A stretch of DNA of 33,573 bases from Acidimicrobiia bacterium (lineage in GTDB: Bacteria > Actinomycetota > Acidimicrobiia > Spongiisociales > ZC4RG35). The DNA lies in NCBI GenBank assembly GCA_015488325.1, contig WFOA01000008.1:1-33573 (forward strand). Direction: 5' to 3'. Made by a program: the position numbers and the translations under genes. The notes under the pieces were generated by a model. It saw nothing but the letters and a program-made list of their open reading frames with translations, was not told where the DNA came from and did not search any database. Positions 14,122 through 22,335 of the stretch are shown here, piece after piece. Each line of letters begins with the position of its first letter. Within the stretch, counting starts at the first letter, position 1.

Positions 14122-14682
14122 GAGAGCGTGGGTTTCGCTCCACAAACCCCGTACCACGTCTTCGAACTCGTCCCAGGTGTGGACGTCCACCACGCCGGTG
14201 ACCGGCTGGTTCCACGGCCGGACGAAGCGGCAGACGGTGGTGTCGGGTCGACGGCGTCGCAGACCTTCGAGGACGTGGGGTGCGTCGTCGAGGTAGACGT
14301 CGCAGGGGACCTCCCATTTCCGGTCCGAGATGTGGACTTCCCGGGTGGGCAGCCGGTGTCGGGCGATCCAGGCGAACGTGTCGTGGATCGCCCAGTCCGG
14401 CTTGGTGGTGACGATGACGACATCGTGGCGTCGGGAGAGACGTTCGAGGGCTTCGATCGCCCCCGGGTACGGTTCGAGGTGCCGGAAGAGGGTGTGGCCG
14501 TCGTGGTCCCGGGCCCACTCCCAGAACTCGCCCATGTCGCGGAAATGGGTGAGCGAGGGGATGCCGTCCCAGGATTCGACGGCGTCGAAGGGGATCTGGG
14601 TGCCGAAGTCGCGGTTGTACCGCCGGATCCAGCCGGTGTTGAAGTCGGCGACGACTCCGTCGAGGTCGATCCCGAGACGCAT
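14119..14682 (-). CDS. 5'-nucleotidase-like HAD phosphatase (NT5C type)
   Basis: A 187-residue HAD-fold protein resembling the deoxyribonucleotidase NT5C family. The nucleophile loop is GIDLDGVVADFN (4-15) with D6 and D8, motif II is VIVTTKPDW, and the acidic motif is VYLDDAPHVL. The segment VESWDGIPSL and many Trp residues after it form the substrate cap. It probably dephosphorylates a nucleotide monophosphate. The ATG was chosen because the conserved domain begins there and TATCGT lies exactly six bases upstream; the open frame continues further 5' but that part is not family-like. It lies just upstream of the phn promoter on the same strand. Confidence 0.83.
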   Translation of the reverse strand: MRLGIDLDGVVADFNTGWIRRYNRDFGTQIPFDAVESWDGIPSLTHFRDMGEFWEWARDHDGHTLFRHLEPYPGAIEALERLSRRHDVVIVTTKPDWAIHDTFAWIARHRLPTREVHISDRKWEVPCDVYLDDAPHVLEGLRRRRPDTTVCRFVRPWNQPVTGVVDVHTWDEFEDVVRGLWSETHAL

Positions 14683-14688
14683 GTCGTG

Positions 14689-14694
14689 ACGATA
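14689..14694 (-). promoter_or_regulatory. Leaderless -10 box TATCGT for the 5'-nucleotidase gene
   Basis: TATCGT on the minus strand is followed by six bases (CACGAC) and then the ATG at 14682. There is no ribosome binding site. Confidence 0.55.
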
Positions 14695-14867
14695 CTTCGA
14701 CTCGGTCTGGGTCTTCCGCCACGGCGGCGGCGGAGCGGGCCAGCCGTCCGGCACCGGGTCGAGGCCGTGCCGTTTCGGTGTCGGCCCAGCCGCGGGAGAC
14801 ACGGCTCGGGAGGGGGTCCGGCCTGTGGGGCGGCATGGCGGCTGCACCGATTGGTCGATCCGACCCC

Positions 14868-14873
14868 TACAGT
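14868..14873 (+). promoter_or_regulatory. Leaderless -10 box TACAGT for the flavin oxidoreductase gene
   Basis: TACAGT is followed by six bases (CGGGCC) and then the ATG at 14880. There is no ribosome binding site. Confidence 0.55.
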
Positions 14874-14879
14874 CGGGCC

Positions 14880-15902
14880 ATGGAGCTCGGGATCACCACC
14901 TTCGCCGAGACGACGCCCGACCCGGTCACCGGCGAAACCCCGACCCACGGGGAGCGTCTCCGCCGGGTCCTCGAAGAAGTGGTCGTCGCCGAGCAGGTGG
15001 GCCTCGACGTCTACGGGGTCGGTGAACATCACCGGCCCGACTTCGCCTCGTCGGCTCCGGCGGTCGTGTTGGCGGCGGCGGCGGGGATGACGACGCGGAT
15101 CCGGTTGTTCCCCGCGGTGGTGGTCCTCTCCACCGACGACCCGGTCCGGGTGTATCAGCAGTTCGTCACCCTCGACCTGGTCTCGTCGGGTCGGGCGGAG
15201 CTGCTGGTCGGCCGTGGCTCGTTCGTCGAGTCGTTCCCGCTGTTCGGATTCTCGTTGAGCGACTACGACGAGCTGTTCGAGGAGAAACTCGACCTGCTGC
15301 TCCGCCTCCGCGACGGCGACGAGGTCACCTGGTCGGGGAGGTTCCGCCCTCCCATCGACGGTCTGGGTGTCTATCCCCGACCGGAGCGGCCCCTCCCGAT
15401 CCGGGTCGGGGTGGGCGGCACGCCCCGGTCGGTCGTGCGGGCCGGGACCCGTGGACTGCCGGTGGCGTTGGCGATCATCGGCGGCCGCCCGGAACGGTTC
15501 CGGCCGCTCGTCCAGCTCTACCGGCGGACCCTCGCCGAATCGGGGTTCGACCCGGACGAGGTCCCGCTGTCGGTCCACGCCCACGGGTACGTGGCCGCCT
15601 CCTCCGAGCAGGCCGCCGAAGAGTTCTACGAGCCGTACGCGTACGCGATGACCCGGATCGGTCGGGAACGGGGCTGGCCTGCCATGTCCCGGGCCCACTA
15701 CGACCTGATGCGGCGGCCGGAAGGGTCTCTGGTGGTGGGCGACCCCGAGACGGTGGCCGCCAAGATCCTCCGATGGCGCGACATCCTGGGTGTCTCCCGG
15801 TTCGAACTCCACGTCAGTGTCGGGACGATGCCCCACGAGCGGGTGCTGGCGGCGATCGAGCTGCTGGGCACCGAGGTGCGGCCGCTGGTCGATTCGGCCT
15901 GA
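14880..15902 (+). CDS. Luciferase-like flavin-dependent monooxygenase
   Basis: A 340-residue TIM-barrel protein of the bacterial luciferase-like superfamily. Family marks are MELGITTFAE at the start, VYGVGEHHRPDF (about 45-56), the repeated strand-helix units ending SSGRAELLVGRGSFVES, and the C-terminal LVVGDPETVAAKI with ILRWRDILGVSRFEL. The cofactor is FMN or F420; actinobacteria use both and the sequence alone does not settle it. The ATG at 14880 was preferred because the domain starts there and the -10 box is six bases upstream. The gene converges with the ABC permease gene, with 11 bases between the stops. Confidence 0.87.
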   Translation: MELGITTFAETTPDPVTGETPTHGERLRRVLEEVVVAEQVGLDVYGVGEHHRPDFASSAPAVVLAAAAGMTTRIRLFPAVVVLSTDDPVRVYQQFVTLDLVSSGRAELLVGRGSFVESFPLFGFSLSDYDELFEEKLDLLLRLRDGDEVTWSGRFRPPIDGLGVYPRPERPLPIRVGVGGTPRSVVRAGTRGLPVALAIIGGRPERFRPLVQLYRRTLAESGFDPDEVPLSVHAHGYVAASSEQAAEEFYEPYAYAMTRIGRERGWPAMSRAHYDLMRRPEGSLVVGDPETVAAKILRWRDILGVSRFELHVSVGTMPHERVLAAIELLGTEVRPLVDSA

Positions 15903-15913
15903 CCGGAGCGACC

Positions 15914-17515
15914 TCAGGACACCTGCACCCACTGAACCACTTCGGGGAGCCGTCGCCGGAGCAGGAGCCCCGCCAGCCAGATGGACGCGAGGTAGAAGAC
16001 GGCTCCCCACGCGACGGCGAAGGCCGCGGCGACCCACGGGGACACGACCTCGCCGAAGGCGACGGTGAGCACCGCCACCGAGGCGGGCGGCACCATCAGC
16101 ATGCCGATGGCGAAGAAGGAGACGACCTGGCTGGCGATCGCCAGGCAGCCCTGTTCGGTCGCCTGGGCGAACACGTCGGTGCCTTCGCGGGGCAGCCGCA
16201 GTGGCGTCACCACCGAGACGACGTTGCCGACGGCGAGCTGCAACGCGGCCGAGCAGACGGCCAGCGGCGGAACCAGCCAGAGCGTGGACCACCCTCCCGA
16301 CAGGGCGGCCAAGGCGACGGCGAGGAAGGTGGTCTCCGCCATGAGGGCGGCGAACGTGGCGAGGTTCTTTCCGAGGAGCAGGCTCCGGGGCGGGACGGGG
16401 AGCACGAAGAGGTACGAGGCGGCGTTGCGTTCCCAACCGAACTGGTTGAGGGCGATGGGGAGCCCGACGAAGAGGACGAGGGCCGGGGCCACCAGAGGGA
16501 GCCAGTCCTGGCGGCGGAAGACGGCCAAGCTGCCGGTGCCGACCAGGATCGAGGCGGCCGCCAGCCCCACGAAGATCACCGCCCCGGTCCAGACGAGGCG
16601 CTGGCGGGGATCCCGCAGGTAGAACCGGAGCTCCTTGCGGGCCAGCACCTTCCGGGTCCCCCAGGCCCGCCCCGCCATCCCGCGGCTCCGGGCGGCCCGG
16701 TTCGGTCGAGGCGACTCGGTGGGGGTGGTCAGCATCCAGTCCAACAGCCGCATCCACCCCCAGGCCATCCCGACGATCCAGGCGAGGGCGACCAGCCCCG
16801 AGAGGGCTGCTTCGACCGGTTCCCCTCCGGCGATGGCGACCGCGACATTCTGGGCGGCCACCGGCGGGAGGAGCACGGCCGCCCCGTCCAAGCCGTGGGC
16901 GAGGACCGCCCGTTCGAGGCCCAGCTCGCCGACGGTCGCGGCAATGAGCGCCTGGGCGGCGAACCCCGACAGGCCGATCCCCATGATGATGAACACCGCC
17001 AGGTCACGGCCTCGACGTGACCGGAGCACCGCCGAGACGGCGGTGCTGAACAGCTGGCCGCCCACCACCATCTGGATGCCCAACAGGAGGCTCGCCGCCA
17101 CGGCCGCCGGCACCGTCGCCGCCGTCCCGAGGACGACCACGTTGGTCCCGAGGAGGAGGACGAGGACGACGACCGAAGGGGCGATGAGCGCCGCCACCGC
17201 CAAACCGGTGACCAACTTCCACCGGTCGATCGGCGCCAGGGCGAACTGTGCCGGGTCGAGGTTCTCGTCGAGGGGGAAGATCACCACCGGAAGCGTCGCC
17301 CACACCGAGAACAGGGCCAGGGCGCCCCACAGGGCGAAGGAGCGTCCCGCCGCCGGCGACAGGTCCGACATGGCTTCCCGGTACCGGTCCGCCAGATACC
17401 AGGCGGCGGCACCGAGGGCGATGACGGCGACGGGGAACCCGACGCGTCGTTGAGGGTCGGTGCGCAGCCCGTTCCAGAGGAGCCGGGATTTCAGCCAGGC
17501 GAGGTGCCCAACCAT
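15914..17515 (-). CDS. Large ABC-2 type exporter permease
   Basis: A 533-residue membrane protein with about 12 hydrophobic segments in two similar halves, joined by a basic cytoplasmic stretch at about 260-290 (PRPNRAARSRGMAGRAWGTR). The second half opens with ARKELRFYLRDPRQRL, an amphipathic coupling-helix motif typical of ABC-2 exporters. Its gene begins inside the end of the ATPase gene (25-base overlap), so the two form one exporter. The substrate is unknown: no biosynthetic or resistance genes are adjacent. The ATG (MVGHLAWLKSRLL) was chosen because the reading frame upstream is not hydrophobic or family-like. Confidence 0.83.
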   Translation of the reverse strand: MVGHLAWLKSRLLWNGLRTDPQRRVGFPVAVIALGAAAWYLADRYREAMSDLSPAAGRSFALWGALALFSVWATLPVVIFPLDENLDPAQFALAPIDRWKLVTGLAVAALIAPSVVVLVLLLGTNVVVLGTAATVPAAVAASLLLGIQMVVGGQLFSTAVSAVLRSRRGRDLAVFIIMGIGLSGFAAQALIAATVGELGLERAVLAHGLDGAAVLLPPVAAQNVAVAIAGGEPVEAALSGLVALAWIVGMAWGWMRLLDWMLTTPTESPRPNRAARSRGMAGRAWGTRKVLARKELRFYLRDPRQRLVWTGAVIFVGLAAASILVGTGSLAVFRRQDWLPLVAPALVLFVGLPIALNQFGWERNAASYLFVLPVPPRSLLLGKNLATFAALMAETTFLAVALAALSGGWSTLWLVPPLAVCSAALQLAVGNVVSVVTPLRLPREGTDVFAQATEQGCLAIASQVVSFFAIGMLMVPPASVAVLTVAFGEVVSPWVAAAFAVAWGAVFYLASIWLAGLLLRRRLPEVVQWVQVS

Positions 17516-18348
17516 GCCGGCCCGTCTCGTTCGTCGACTCCGGCGACGGCGGCGATGAAGGCGTCCTCCACCGTCTCTGCCCCCATCCGTCGGCACAGAC
17601 CTTCCGGGGTGTCTTCCATCGTCAGCCGGCCGTGCTCCATGATCCCGATCCGGGTGCACAACTTCTCGACCAGGTGCATCTCGTGGGAGGAGAAGACGAT
17701 CGTCGCCCCCTGTTCGGTGTAGCCACGGAGCAGGCGGCGGATGAGGCGGGCGCTCACCGCGTCCACCCCTTCGAAGGGTTCGTCGAGGAAGAGGACCGAG
17801 GGACGATGGATGATGGCGGCCGCCAACGCGACCTTCTTCCTCATGCCCCGGGAATAGTCGGCCACCAGCTTGGCGGCGTCCTGTTCCAAGTCGAGGAGGG
17901 CCAGCAGTTCGTCCCGCCGTTCGGCGGCTTCGGTTCTCGTCAGCCCGTGCATGGCGGCGGTGAAGTCCAACAGCTCGGCTCCGGTGAGCCGCTCGTACAG
18001 GTTGAACTCTTCGGGGAGGACACCGATCCGCCGTTTCACCTCGAGGGGTTCCTTCCACGTGTCGAAGGGGCCGATCCCCGCGGTGCCTGCGGTGGGGCGC
18101 AGCAGCCCGACGATCATCTTGATCGTGGTGGTCTTGCCGGCCCCGTTCTGTCCCAACAGTCCGTAGAACTCGCCGGGGGCGATGGCGAGATCCAGGTCGG
18201 CGACGGCCACGGACCTGCCGAAGCGCCGGGTCAACCCTTTGGCCCAGACGGCCGGGGACGTCGGGGTGTCGGGCTCGGCATGGAGCCCTCTGGGGGTCGC
18301 CAGGTGCACGGAGGTCTCATCGGCGGTGTCACGGCGAAACTGAACCAC
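17491..18348 (-). CDS. ABC exporter ATP-binding protein
   Basis: A 285-residue ATPase partner of the large permease. Walker A is GQNGAGKTT (about 66-74), the signature is YSRGMRKK (about 165-172, in place of LSGGQ), and Walker B is VLFLDEP (about 185-191), followed by FEGVD. The phrases GVLPEEFNLYERLTG and SRGMRKKVALAAA resemble the CcmA/EcsA-like ABC-2 group. The start is uncertain: the GTG at 18348 has CACAAT six bases upstream, like the leaderless genes here, while an ATG at 18417 would overlap the dnaX promoter and a GTG at 18309 is also possible. The conserved domain starts well after all of them. Confidence 0.85.
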   Translation of the reverse strand: MVQFRRDTADETSVHLATPRGLHAEPDTPTSPAVWAKGLTRRFGRSVAVADLDLAIAPGEFYGLLGQNGAGKTTTIKMIVGLLRPTAGTAGIGPFDTWKEPLEVKRRIGVLPEEFNLYERLTGAELLDFTAAMHGLTRTEAAERRDELLALLDLEQDAAKLVADYSRGMRKKVALAAAIIHRPSVLFLDEPFEGVDAVSARLIRRLLRGYTEQGATIVFSSHEMHLVEKLCTRIGIMEHGRLTMEDTPEGLCRRMGAETVEDAFIAAVAGVDERDGPAWLGTSPG

Positions 18349-18411
18349 GATCCGATTGTGGTCGCTTCCGGGACGCTGTGGGGCGCCCATCCCCGTGTCG
18401 TCGCCAGCCGG

Positions 18412-18417
18412 TACCAT
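18412..18417 (+). promoter_or_regulatory. Leaderless -10 box TACCAT for dnaX
   Basis: TACCAT is followed by seven bases (CGCCGAG) and then the GTG at 18425. There is no ribosome binding site. Confidence 0.55.
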
Positions 18418-18424
18418 CGCCGAG

Positions 18425-20158
18425 GTGGAATATCAGGCCCTCTACCGGAAGTACCGGCCCCAGACCTTCGAAGACGTGATCGGCCAGGCCCACGTGACCG
18501 CCACCCTCGCCCGGGAGGTGGTGGAGGGACGGGTCGCCCACGCCTACCTGTTCGCCGGACCGCGGGGAACCGGAAAGACCACGACGGCCCGGATCCTGGC
18601 GAAGGCCCTGAACTGCGCCGAGCTGGGCCCCGACGGTTCGCCCTGCAATCGGTGTGCGTCGTGTGTGGCGATCACCGAAGGACATTCCCTCGACGTGCTG
18701 GAACTCGACGCGGCTTCCCACAACTCGGTCGAAGACATCCGCGACATCAGGGTGAGTGTCTCCACGGTGGCGTCGAGCGGTGGCGCCCGGCGGGTCTTCA
18801 TCCTCGACGAAGCCCACATGCTCTCCAAGGCCGCGGGGAACGCCCTCCTGAAGACCCTTGAGGAACCCCCCGACCACGTGCATTTCGTACTGGCCACCAC
18901 CGAGCCCTACAAGCTGCTCGACACGATCCGCAGCAGGGCTCAACGTTTCGACTTCCACGCCGTCCCCGCCGAAGTCCTCGCCGCCCACCTTTCACGGATC
19001 GGCGACGCCGAAGGGTACGAGACCGATCCGGCCGCCCTGGTGGCGGTCGCCCGTCACGCCCTCGGGTCGGTACGCGACTCGCTGAGCCTGCTCGAACAGG
19101 TCGCCGCGTTGGGTGACGGGAAGGTGACTCTGGACGGGGTGAGCCGCGCCTTGGGGCTCGCCGGTGCCGACGCCGCCGCCCGCCTCGTCGAGGCCGTCGC
19201 CGACCACGACGCCAAGAAGGCGCTGGAGCTGGTGGCGACCCTCGCTTCCCAGGGGGTGGATCTGCGGAGGTTCACGTCGGAGTCGGTCCGGTTCTTCCGT
19301 GGAGTGTTCCTCGCCCACTACGCCCCCAACCTCGCCGAGGTGGCCGACGAACCAGCGGAGGTGCTGGAGTCGTGGACGAAGGCGGCGGAGCGGCTCGGCG
19401 CCGGCGAGGTGCTCCGGGCGGTCGACCTGTTGGGTGAGGCGCTGATCAAGCTGCGGGAAGGACGGGAAGAACGGCTGATGTTGGAGCTGGCCCTCATCCG
19501 CCTGACCCGACCGGAGACCGACACCGGCGTCGACGCGCTGGCGGCCAGGCTGGAGCGGCTGGAGCGGCTGGTGGCGTCGGGGCCGGCCGCCACCACCGCA
19601 CCGTCCCCGTCCCCGGCCTCCCACCGGCCCGCCACGGCCGACACGACCCGTACCGTCGAACCACCCCCCGAAGAGCCCGAGTCGCCGCCGTCCGACCCCC
19701 TCGGGCTCCCCGTCGACCCTCCGGCGAAGCCCGACCCGGTGACCGACCTGACGTTGGCGCAGGTGAACGACGTCTGGCCGGCGCTGTTCGCCGGGCTGCG
19801 GGAGCTGCTGGGGGCGCGACGCTGGGCGCTGTTCCGGGAGGCGACCCCGGTGGCGGTGGAGGGCGACACCCTGGTGCTGGGCGTCAAACACGACTTCCAT
19901 CTGGAGTCGCTGCAGAGCGACCCGGCCATCTCCAACATCGTGTCGACGAAGGTGGGGGACCTCCTCGGAGGGGCGGTGAAGGTCGCGTTTCGTCGCAGCG
20001 CCGACGAACCGGCGACCCCCGCCGCGGCGTCCTCCGAGGACCGATCGCCGGAGAAGGACAGCCTCTTGGAGGCCCCGACGGACGTCACCGACCCGGTGCG
20101 GTTGGTCGCCGACGAGCTCGGCGCCGAAGTGGTCGAAGAAGTCACCACCGACGAGTGA
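18425..20158 (+). CDS. dnaX: DNA polymerase III subunits gamma and tau
   Basis: A 577-residue clamp-loader ATPase. From the GTG start it reads VEYQALYRKYRPQTFEDVIG, the standard DnaX opening. Walker A is GPRGTGKT (45-52), the zinc knuckle Cys residues are C64, C74, C77 and C80, Walker B DEAH is at 128-131, and the SRC-like arginine motif is TIRSRAQRF (168-176). Domain III runs to about 360, then a Pro-rich acidic linker (about 395-450) and a tau-like C-terminal domain. No obvious A-rich slippery site for making gamma was seen. The GTG was chosen from the DnaX N-terminus and the -10 box seven bases upstream. First gene of dnaX-ybaB-recR. Confidence 0.96.
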   Translation: MEYQALYRKYRPQTFEDVIGQAHVTATLAREVVEGRVAHAYLFAGPRGTGKTTTARILAKALNCAELGPDGSPCNRCASCVAITEGHSLDVLELDAASHNSVEDIRDIRVSVSTVASSGGARRVFILDEAHMLSKAAGNALLKTLEEPPDHVHFVLATTEPYKLLDTIRSRAQRFDFHAVPAEVLAAHLSRIGDAEGYETDPAALVAVARHALGSVRDSLSLLEQVAALGDGKVTLDGVSRALGLAGADAAARLVEAVADHDAKKALELVATLASQGVDLRRFTSESVRFFRGVFLAHYAPNLAEVADEPAEVLESWTKAAERLGAGEVLRAVDLLGEALIKLREGREERLMLELALIRLTRPETDTGVDALAARLERLERLVASGPAATTAPSPSPASHRPATADTTRTVEPPPEEPESPPSDPLGLPVDPPAKPDPVTDLTLAQVNDVWPALFAGLRELLGARRWALFREATPVAVEGDTLVLGVKHDFHLESLQSDPAISNIVSTKVGDLLGGAVKVAFRRSADEPATPAAASSEDRSPEKDSLLEAPTDVTDPVRLVADELGAEVVEEVTTDE

Positions 20159-20181
20159 ACGGTCCTTCTCCGTCCTCGGGG

Positions 20182-20187
20182 TACCCT
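20182..20187 (+). promoter_or_regulatory. -10 box TACCCT for ybaB-recR
   Basis: TACCCT lies 26 bases before the ybaB ATG and leaves room for a short leader with GGGGAA as ribosome binding site. It may add to transcription from dnaX. Confidence 0.45.
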
Positions 20188-20213
20188 GGGATGACTCGCC
20201 GAACGGGGAACCC

Positions 20214-20537
20214 ATGAACCGTCAACCGGACATGCGCAAGCTGATGCGGCAGGCGCAGAAGATGCAGGAAGAGCTGATGGCGGCCCAGTCTGCCCTCGCT
20301 GCCGAGACCTTCGAAGGTTCAGCCGGTGGTGGGATGGTGAAGGCGGTGGTGTCGGGCCAGAGCGAGCTCCTCCGGGTCGAGATCTCCCCCGAGGTGATCG
20401 ACCCCGAAGACCCGGAGATGCTCGGTGACCTGGTGGTGGCTGCGGTGAACTCGGCGCTCCGTGCCGCCGGCGACGCCGCCCAGGATCGACTGGGGGGACT
20501 GGCCGGAGGCCTCGACCTGGGTGGGCTGCTCGGCTGA
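20214..20537 (+). CDS. ybaB: YbaB/EbfC nucleoid-associated protein
   Basis: A 107-residue DNA-binding protein, a tweezer-like homodimer found next to dnaX and recR in most bacteria. It opens NRQPDMRKLMRQAQKMQEELM, the YbaB helical signature. A glycine-rich central strand (GSAGGGMVKAVVSGQSELL) and an acidic segment (SPEVIDPEDPEML) follow, then a Gly/Leu-rich tail (GGLAGGLDLGGLL). Its TGA stop overlaps the recR ATG by one base (TGATG), which points to coupled translation. It probably binds DNA with little sequence preference and may assist repair with RecR. Confidence 0.95.
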   Translation: MNRQPDMRKLMRQAQKMQEELMAAQSALAAETFEGSAGGGMVKAVVSGQSELLRVEISPEVIDPEDPEMLGDLVVAAVNSALRAAGDAAQDRLGGLAGGLDLGGLLG

Positions 20538-21130
20538 TGTTCGAAGGCCCCGTCCAGCGCCTCATCGACGAGCTCGCTCGGCTTCCCGGGATCGGCCGGA
20601 AGTCGGCCCAGCGGCTCGCCTTCCACCTCCTCGCCGTCGACGAGACCGACGCCCGACGCCTGGCGCAGGCGATCATCGACATGCGGGACCAGGTGGGGCG
20701 GTGCCGTCGCTGCTTCAACGTGGCGGCGGGGGAGGAGTGTTCGATCTGCCGTGACCCGAGGCGCGACCCGACGGTGGTGTGTGTCGTCGAACGGGCCCAG
20801 GACATCGTGGTGGTGGAGCGCACCCAGGAGTTCCGGGGCCGGTACCACGTCCTCGAAGGGGTCCTGTCCCCGATCTCGGGGATCGGCCCCGCCCAGCTCC
20901 GGATCGCCGAGCTGGCCCGGCGGGTCGAAGAGGAAGGGATCGTCGAGTTGATCGTCGCCACCAATCCGACGGTGGAAGGGGACACGACCGCCATGTGGCT
21001 GGCGACCGAGTTCAAGCCCAAGGGGGTGCGGGTCAGTCGCCTCGCCAGCGGCCTGCCGGTGGGAGGGGACCTCGACTACGCCGACGAGCTGACGTTGGGT
21101 CGGGCCCTCGCCGGGCGTCGCGACCTGTAG
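20537..21130 (+). CDS. recR: Recombination mediator protein RecR
   Basis: A 197-residue protein of the RecFOR pathway, which loads RecA on gapped DNA. The N-terminal helix-hairpin-helix is ELARLPGIGRKSAQRLAFH (12-30). The C4 zinc finger has C56, C59, C68 and C71. The Toprim domain begins at VVCVVERAQDIVVVE and continues to the Walker-like LIVATNPTVEGDTTAMW, with the C-terminal SRLASGLPVGGDLDYADE, highly conserved in RecR. The length is standard. Its stop codon shares bases with the -10 box of the glycosyltransferase gene. Confidence 0.97.
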   Translation: MFEGPVQRLIDELARLPGIGRKSAQRLAFHLLAVDETDARRLAQAIIDMRDQVGRCRRCFNVAAGEECSICRDPRRDPTVVCVVERAQDIVVVERTQEFRGRYHVLEGVLSPISGIGPAQLRIAELARRVEEEGIVELIVATNPTVEGDTTAMWLATEFKPKGVRVSRLASGLPVGGDLDYADELTLGRALAGRRDL

Positions 21131-21133
21131 CTT
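21128..21133 (+). promoter_or_regulatory. Leaderless -10 box TAGCTT overlapping the recR stop
   Basis: TAGCTT begins on the TAG stop of recR. It is followed by six bases (CAGGCG) and then the GTG at 21140. No ribosome binding site is present. Confidence 0.5.
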
Positions 21134-21139
21134 CAGGCG

Positions 21140-22261
21140 GTGCGCCTCCGGGTCCTCCTCGTCGAACCGTACTTCGGAGGGTCGCACCGGCAGTGGGCGG
21201 AGGGCTACCGGGACCGTTCCGGCCACGACGTGTCGCTCCTCACCCTCCCCGCCCGATGGTGGAAGTGGCGGATGCGTGGCGGGGCGGTGACGCTGGCCGA
21301 GATGATCGACGATCACGTCGCTTCCCGAGGCAGACCCGACGTGGTGCTGGTGAGCGACATGGTGGACCTGGCCGCTCTGCGGGCGTTCTCCGCCTCTTCG
21401 GTCGGACAGGTGCCGTTCGCCCTCTACTTCCACGAGACCCAACTCACGTACCCCGACGTCCCCGGGTCGCAGCCCGACCTGTCGTACGCCTTCACGAACT
21501 GGACGAGCAGCCTCGCCGCCGACGCGGTGGCGTTCAACTCCGAATACCACCGCCGGGTCTTCTTCGCCGAGCTCCCCCGGCTGCTCCGCCACTTCCCCGA
21601 CCACACCCACGAGCATCGGATCCCGGAGGTGGACCAGAAGGCGACGGTGCTTCCGGTCGGTGTCGACCTCTCCTGGGTGGATCGGGTTCCGCCACGGCGT
21701 TCGCAGCCGCCGGTGGTGTTGTGGAACCATCGCTGGGAGTACGACAAGGGACCGGAAGCCTTCTTCGACGCCTTGGAGGCGGTGGTGGCCCGAGGGGTGC
21801 CGTTCCGGGTCGCCGTCTGCGGCGAACGGTTCCGTCGCTTCCCCGTCGAGTTCGACCGGGCCCGGACCGTCCTCGGCGACCGGGTGGTCTGGTGGGGTTT
21901 CGCCCCACGTGCGGACTATCTGCGTCTCCTCCGCCGAGCCGACCTGGTCGTCTCCACCGCCCGTCAGGAGTTCTTCGGCGTGGCGGTGGTGGAGGCGGTC
22001 GCCGCCGGTGCCTGCCCGCTGCTGCCCGACCGGCTCTCCTACCCCGAACTGGTCCCCGCCGACGTCCGGGACGACTGTCTCTACCCCGACGACGATGCTC
22101 TCGTCGACCGCCTCGCCGAGCTCCTCGTCGCCTCCGACGCCCGGACGCAGATCACCGCCCGCACGGCCCCCTTCGTCCGACGGTTCGACTGGTCGCATCT
22201 GGCGGTCGCCTACGACACCTGGCTGTCCGATCTTTTCTCGCGCCATTCGGGGCGCGCGTGA
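21140..22261 (+). CDS. GTDC1/QTMAN-like glycosyltransferase (tRNA-queuosine mannosyltransferase family)
   Basis: A 373-residue GT-B glycosyltransferase. The N-terminal domain is the DUF3524 type of human GTDC1 (QTMAN), which adds mannose to queuosine in tRNA-Asp. It opens LLVEPYFGGSHRQWAEGY, then has LTLPARWWKWRMRGGA (34-49), FHETQLTYP (97-105) and AADAVAFNSEYHR (126-138), each with a clear GTDC1 counterpart. The hinge LWNHRWEYDKGPEAF (194-208) and the EX7E motif (E277, E285 in QEFFGVAVVE) belong to the GT4 catalytic half. By homology it may glycosylate queuosine in tRNA, but the acceptor has not been shown here. No queuosine-synthesis gene lies in the window. GTG start from the -10 box six bases upstream. 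Confidence 0.85.
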   Translation: MRLRVLLVEPYFGGSHRQWAEGYRDRSGHDVSLLTLPARWWKWRMRGGAVTLAEMIDDHVASRGRPDVVLVSDMVDLAALRAFSASSVGQVPFALYFHETQLTYPDVPGSQPDLSYAFTNWTSSLAADAVAFNSEYHRRVFFAELPRLLRHFPDHTHEHRIPEVDQKATVLPVGVDLSWVDRVPPRRSQPPVVLWNHRWEYDKGPEAFFDALEAVVARGVPFRVAVCGERFRRFPVEFDRARTVLGDRVVWWGFAPRADYLRLLRRADLVVSTARQEFFGVAVVEAVAAGACPLLPDRLSYPELVPADVRDDCLYPDDDALVDRLAELLVASDARTQITARTAPFVRRFDWSHLAVAYDTWLSDLFSRHSGRA

Positions 22262-22272
22262 GTGTTGCGGGC

Positions 22273-22278
22273 TACCCT
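22273..22278 (+). promoter_or_regulatory. -10 box TACCCT for dctP
   Basis: TACCCT lies about 58 bases before the dctP ATG, which has a strong GGGAGGAGG ribosome binding site. The long leader sets this gene apart from the leaderless ones. Confidence 0.45.
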
Positions 22279-22335
22279 CTGGCAGCGTCGGGTCTTCCCC
22301 CCGGAGGCCCGAGACAACCCGAGGGAGGAGGATGG

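Noticed and set aside
12939-16757. A very long open frame (over 1,200 codons) on the minus strand
   Set aside because: Only its last 372 codons are a gene (phnD). The remainder runs antisense or out of frame through the nucleotidase, flavin oxidoreductase and permease genes and is low-complexity Pro/Arg-rich, as expected from high-G+C shadow frames.
18425-20158. Programmed frameshift site in dnaX
   Set aside because: No A-rich slippery heptamer with a following stem was seen, and the full frame gives a complete tau-like protein.
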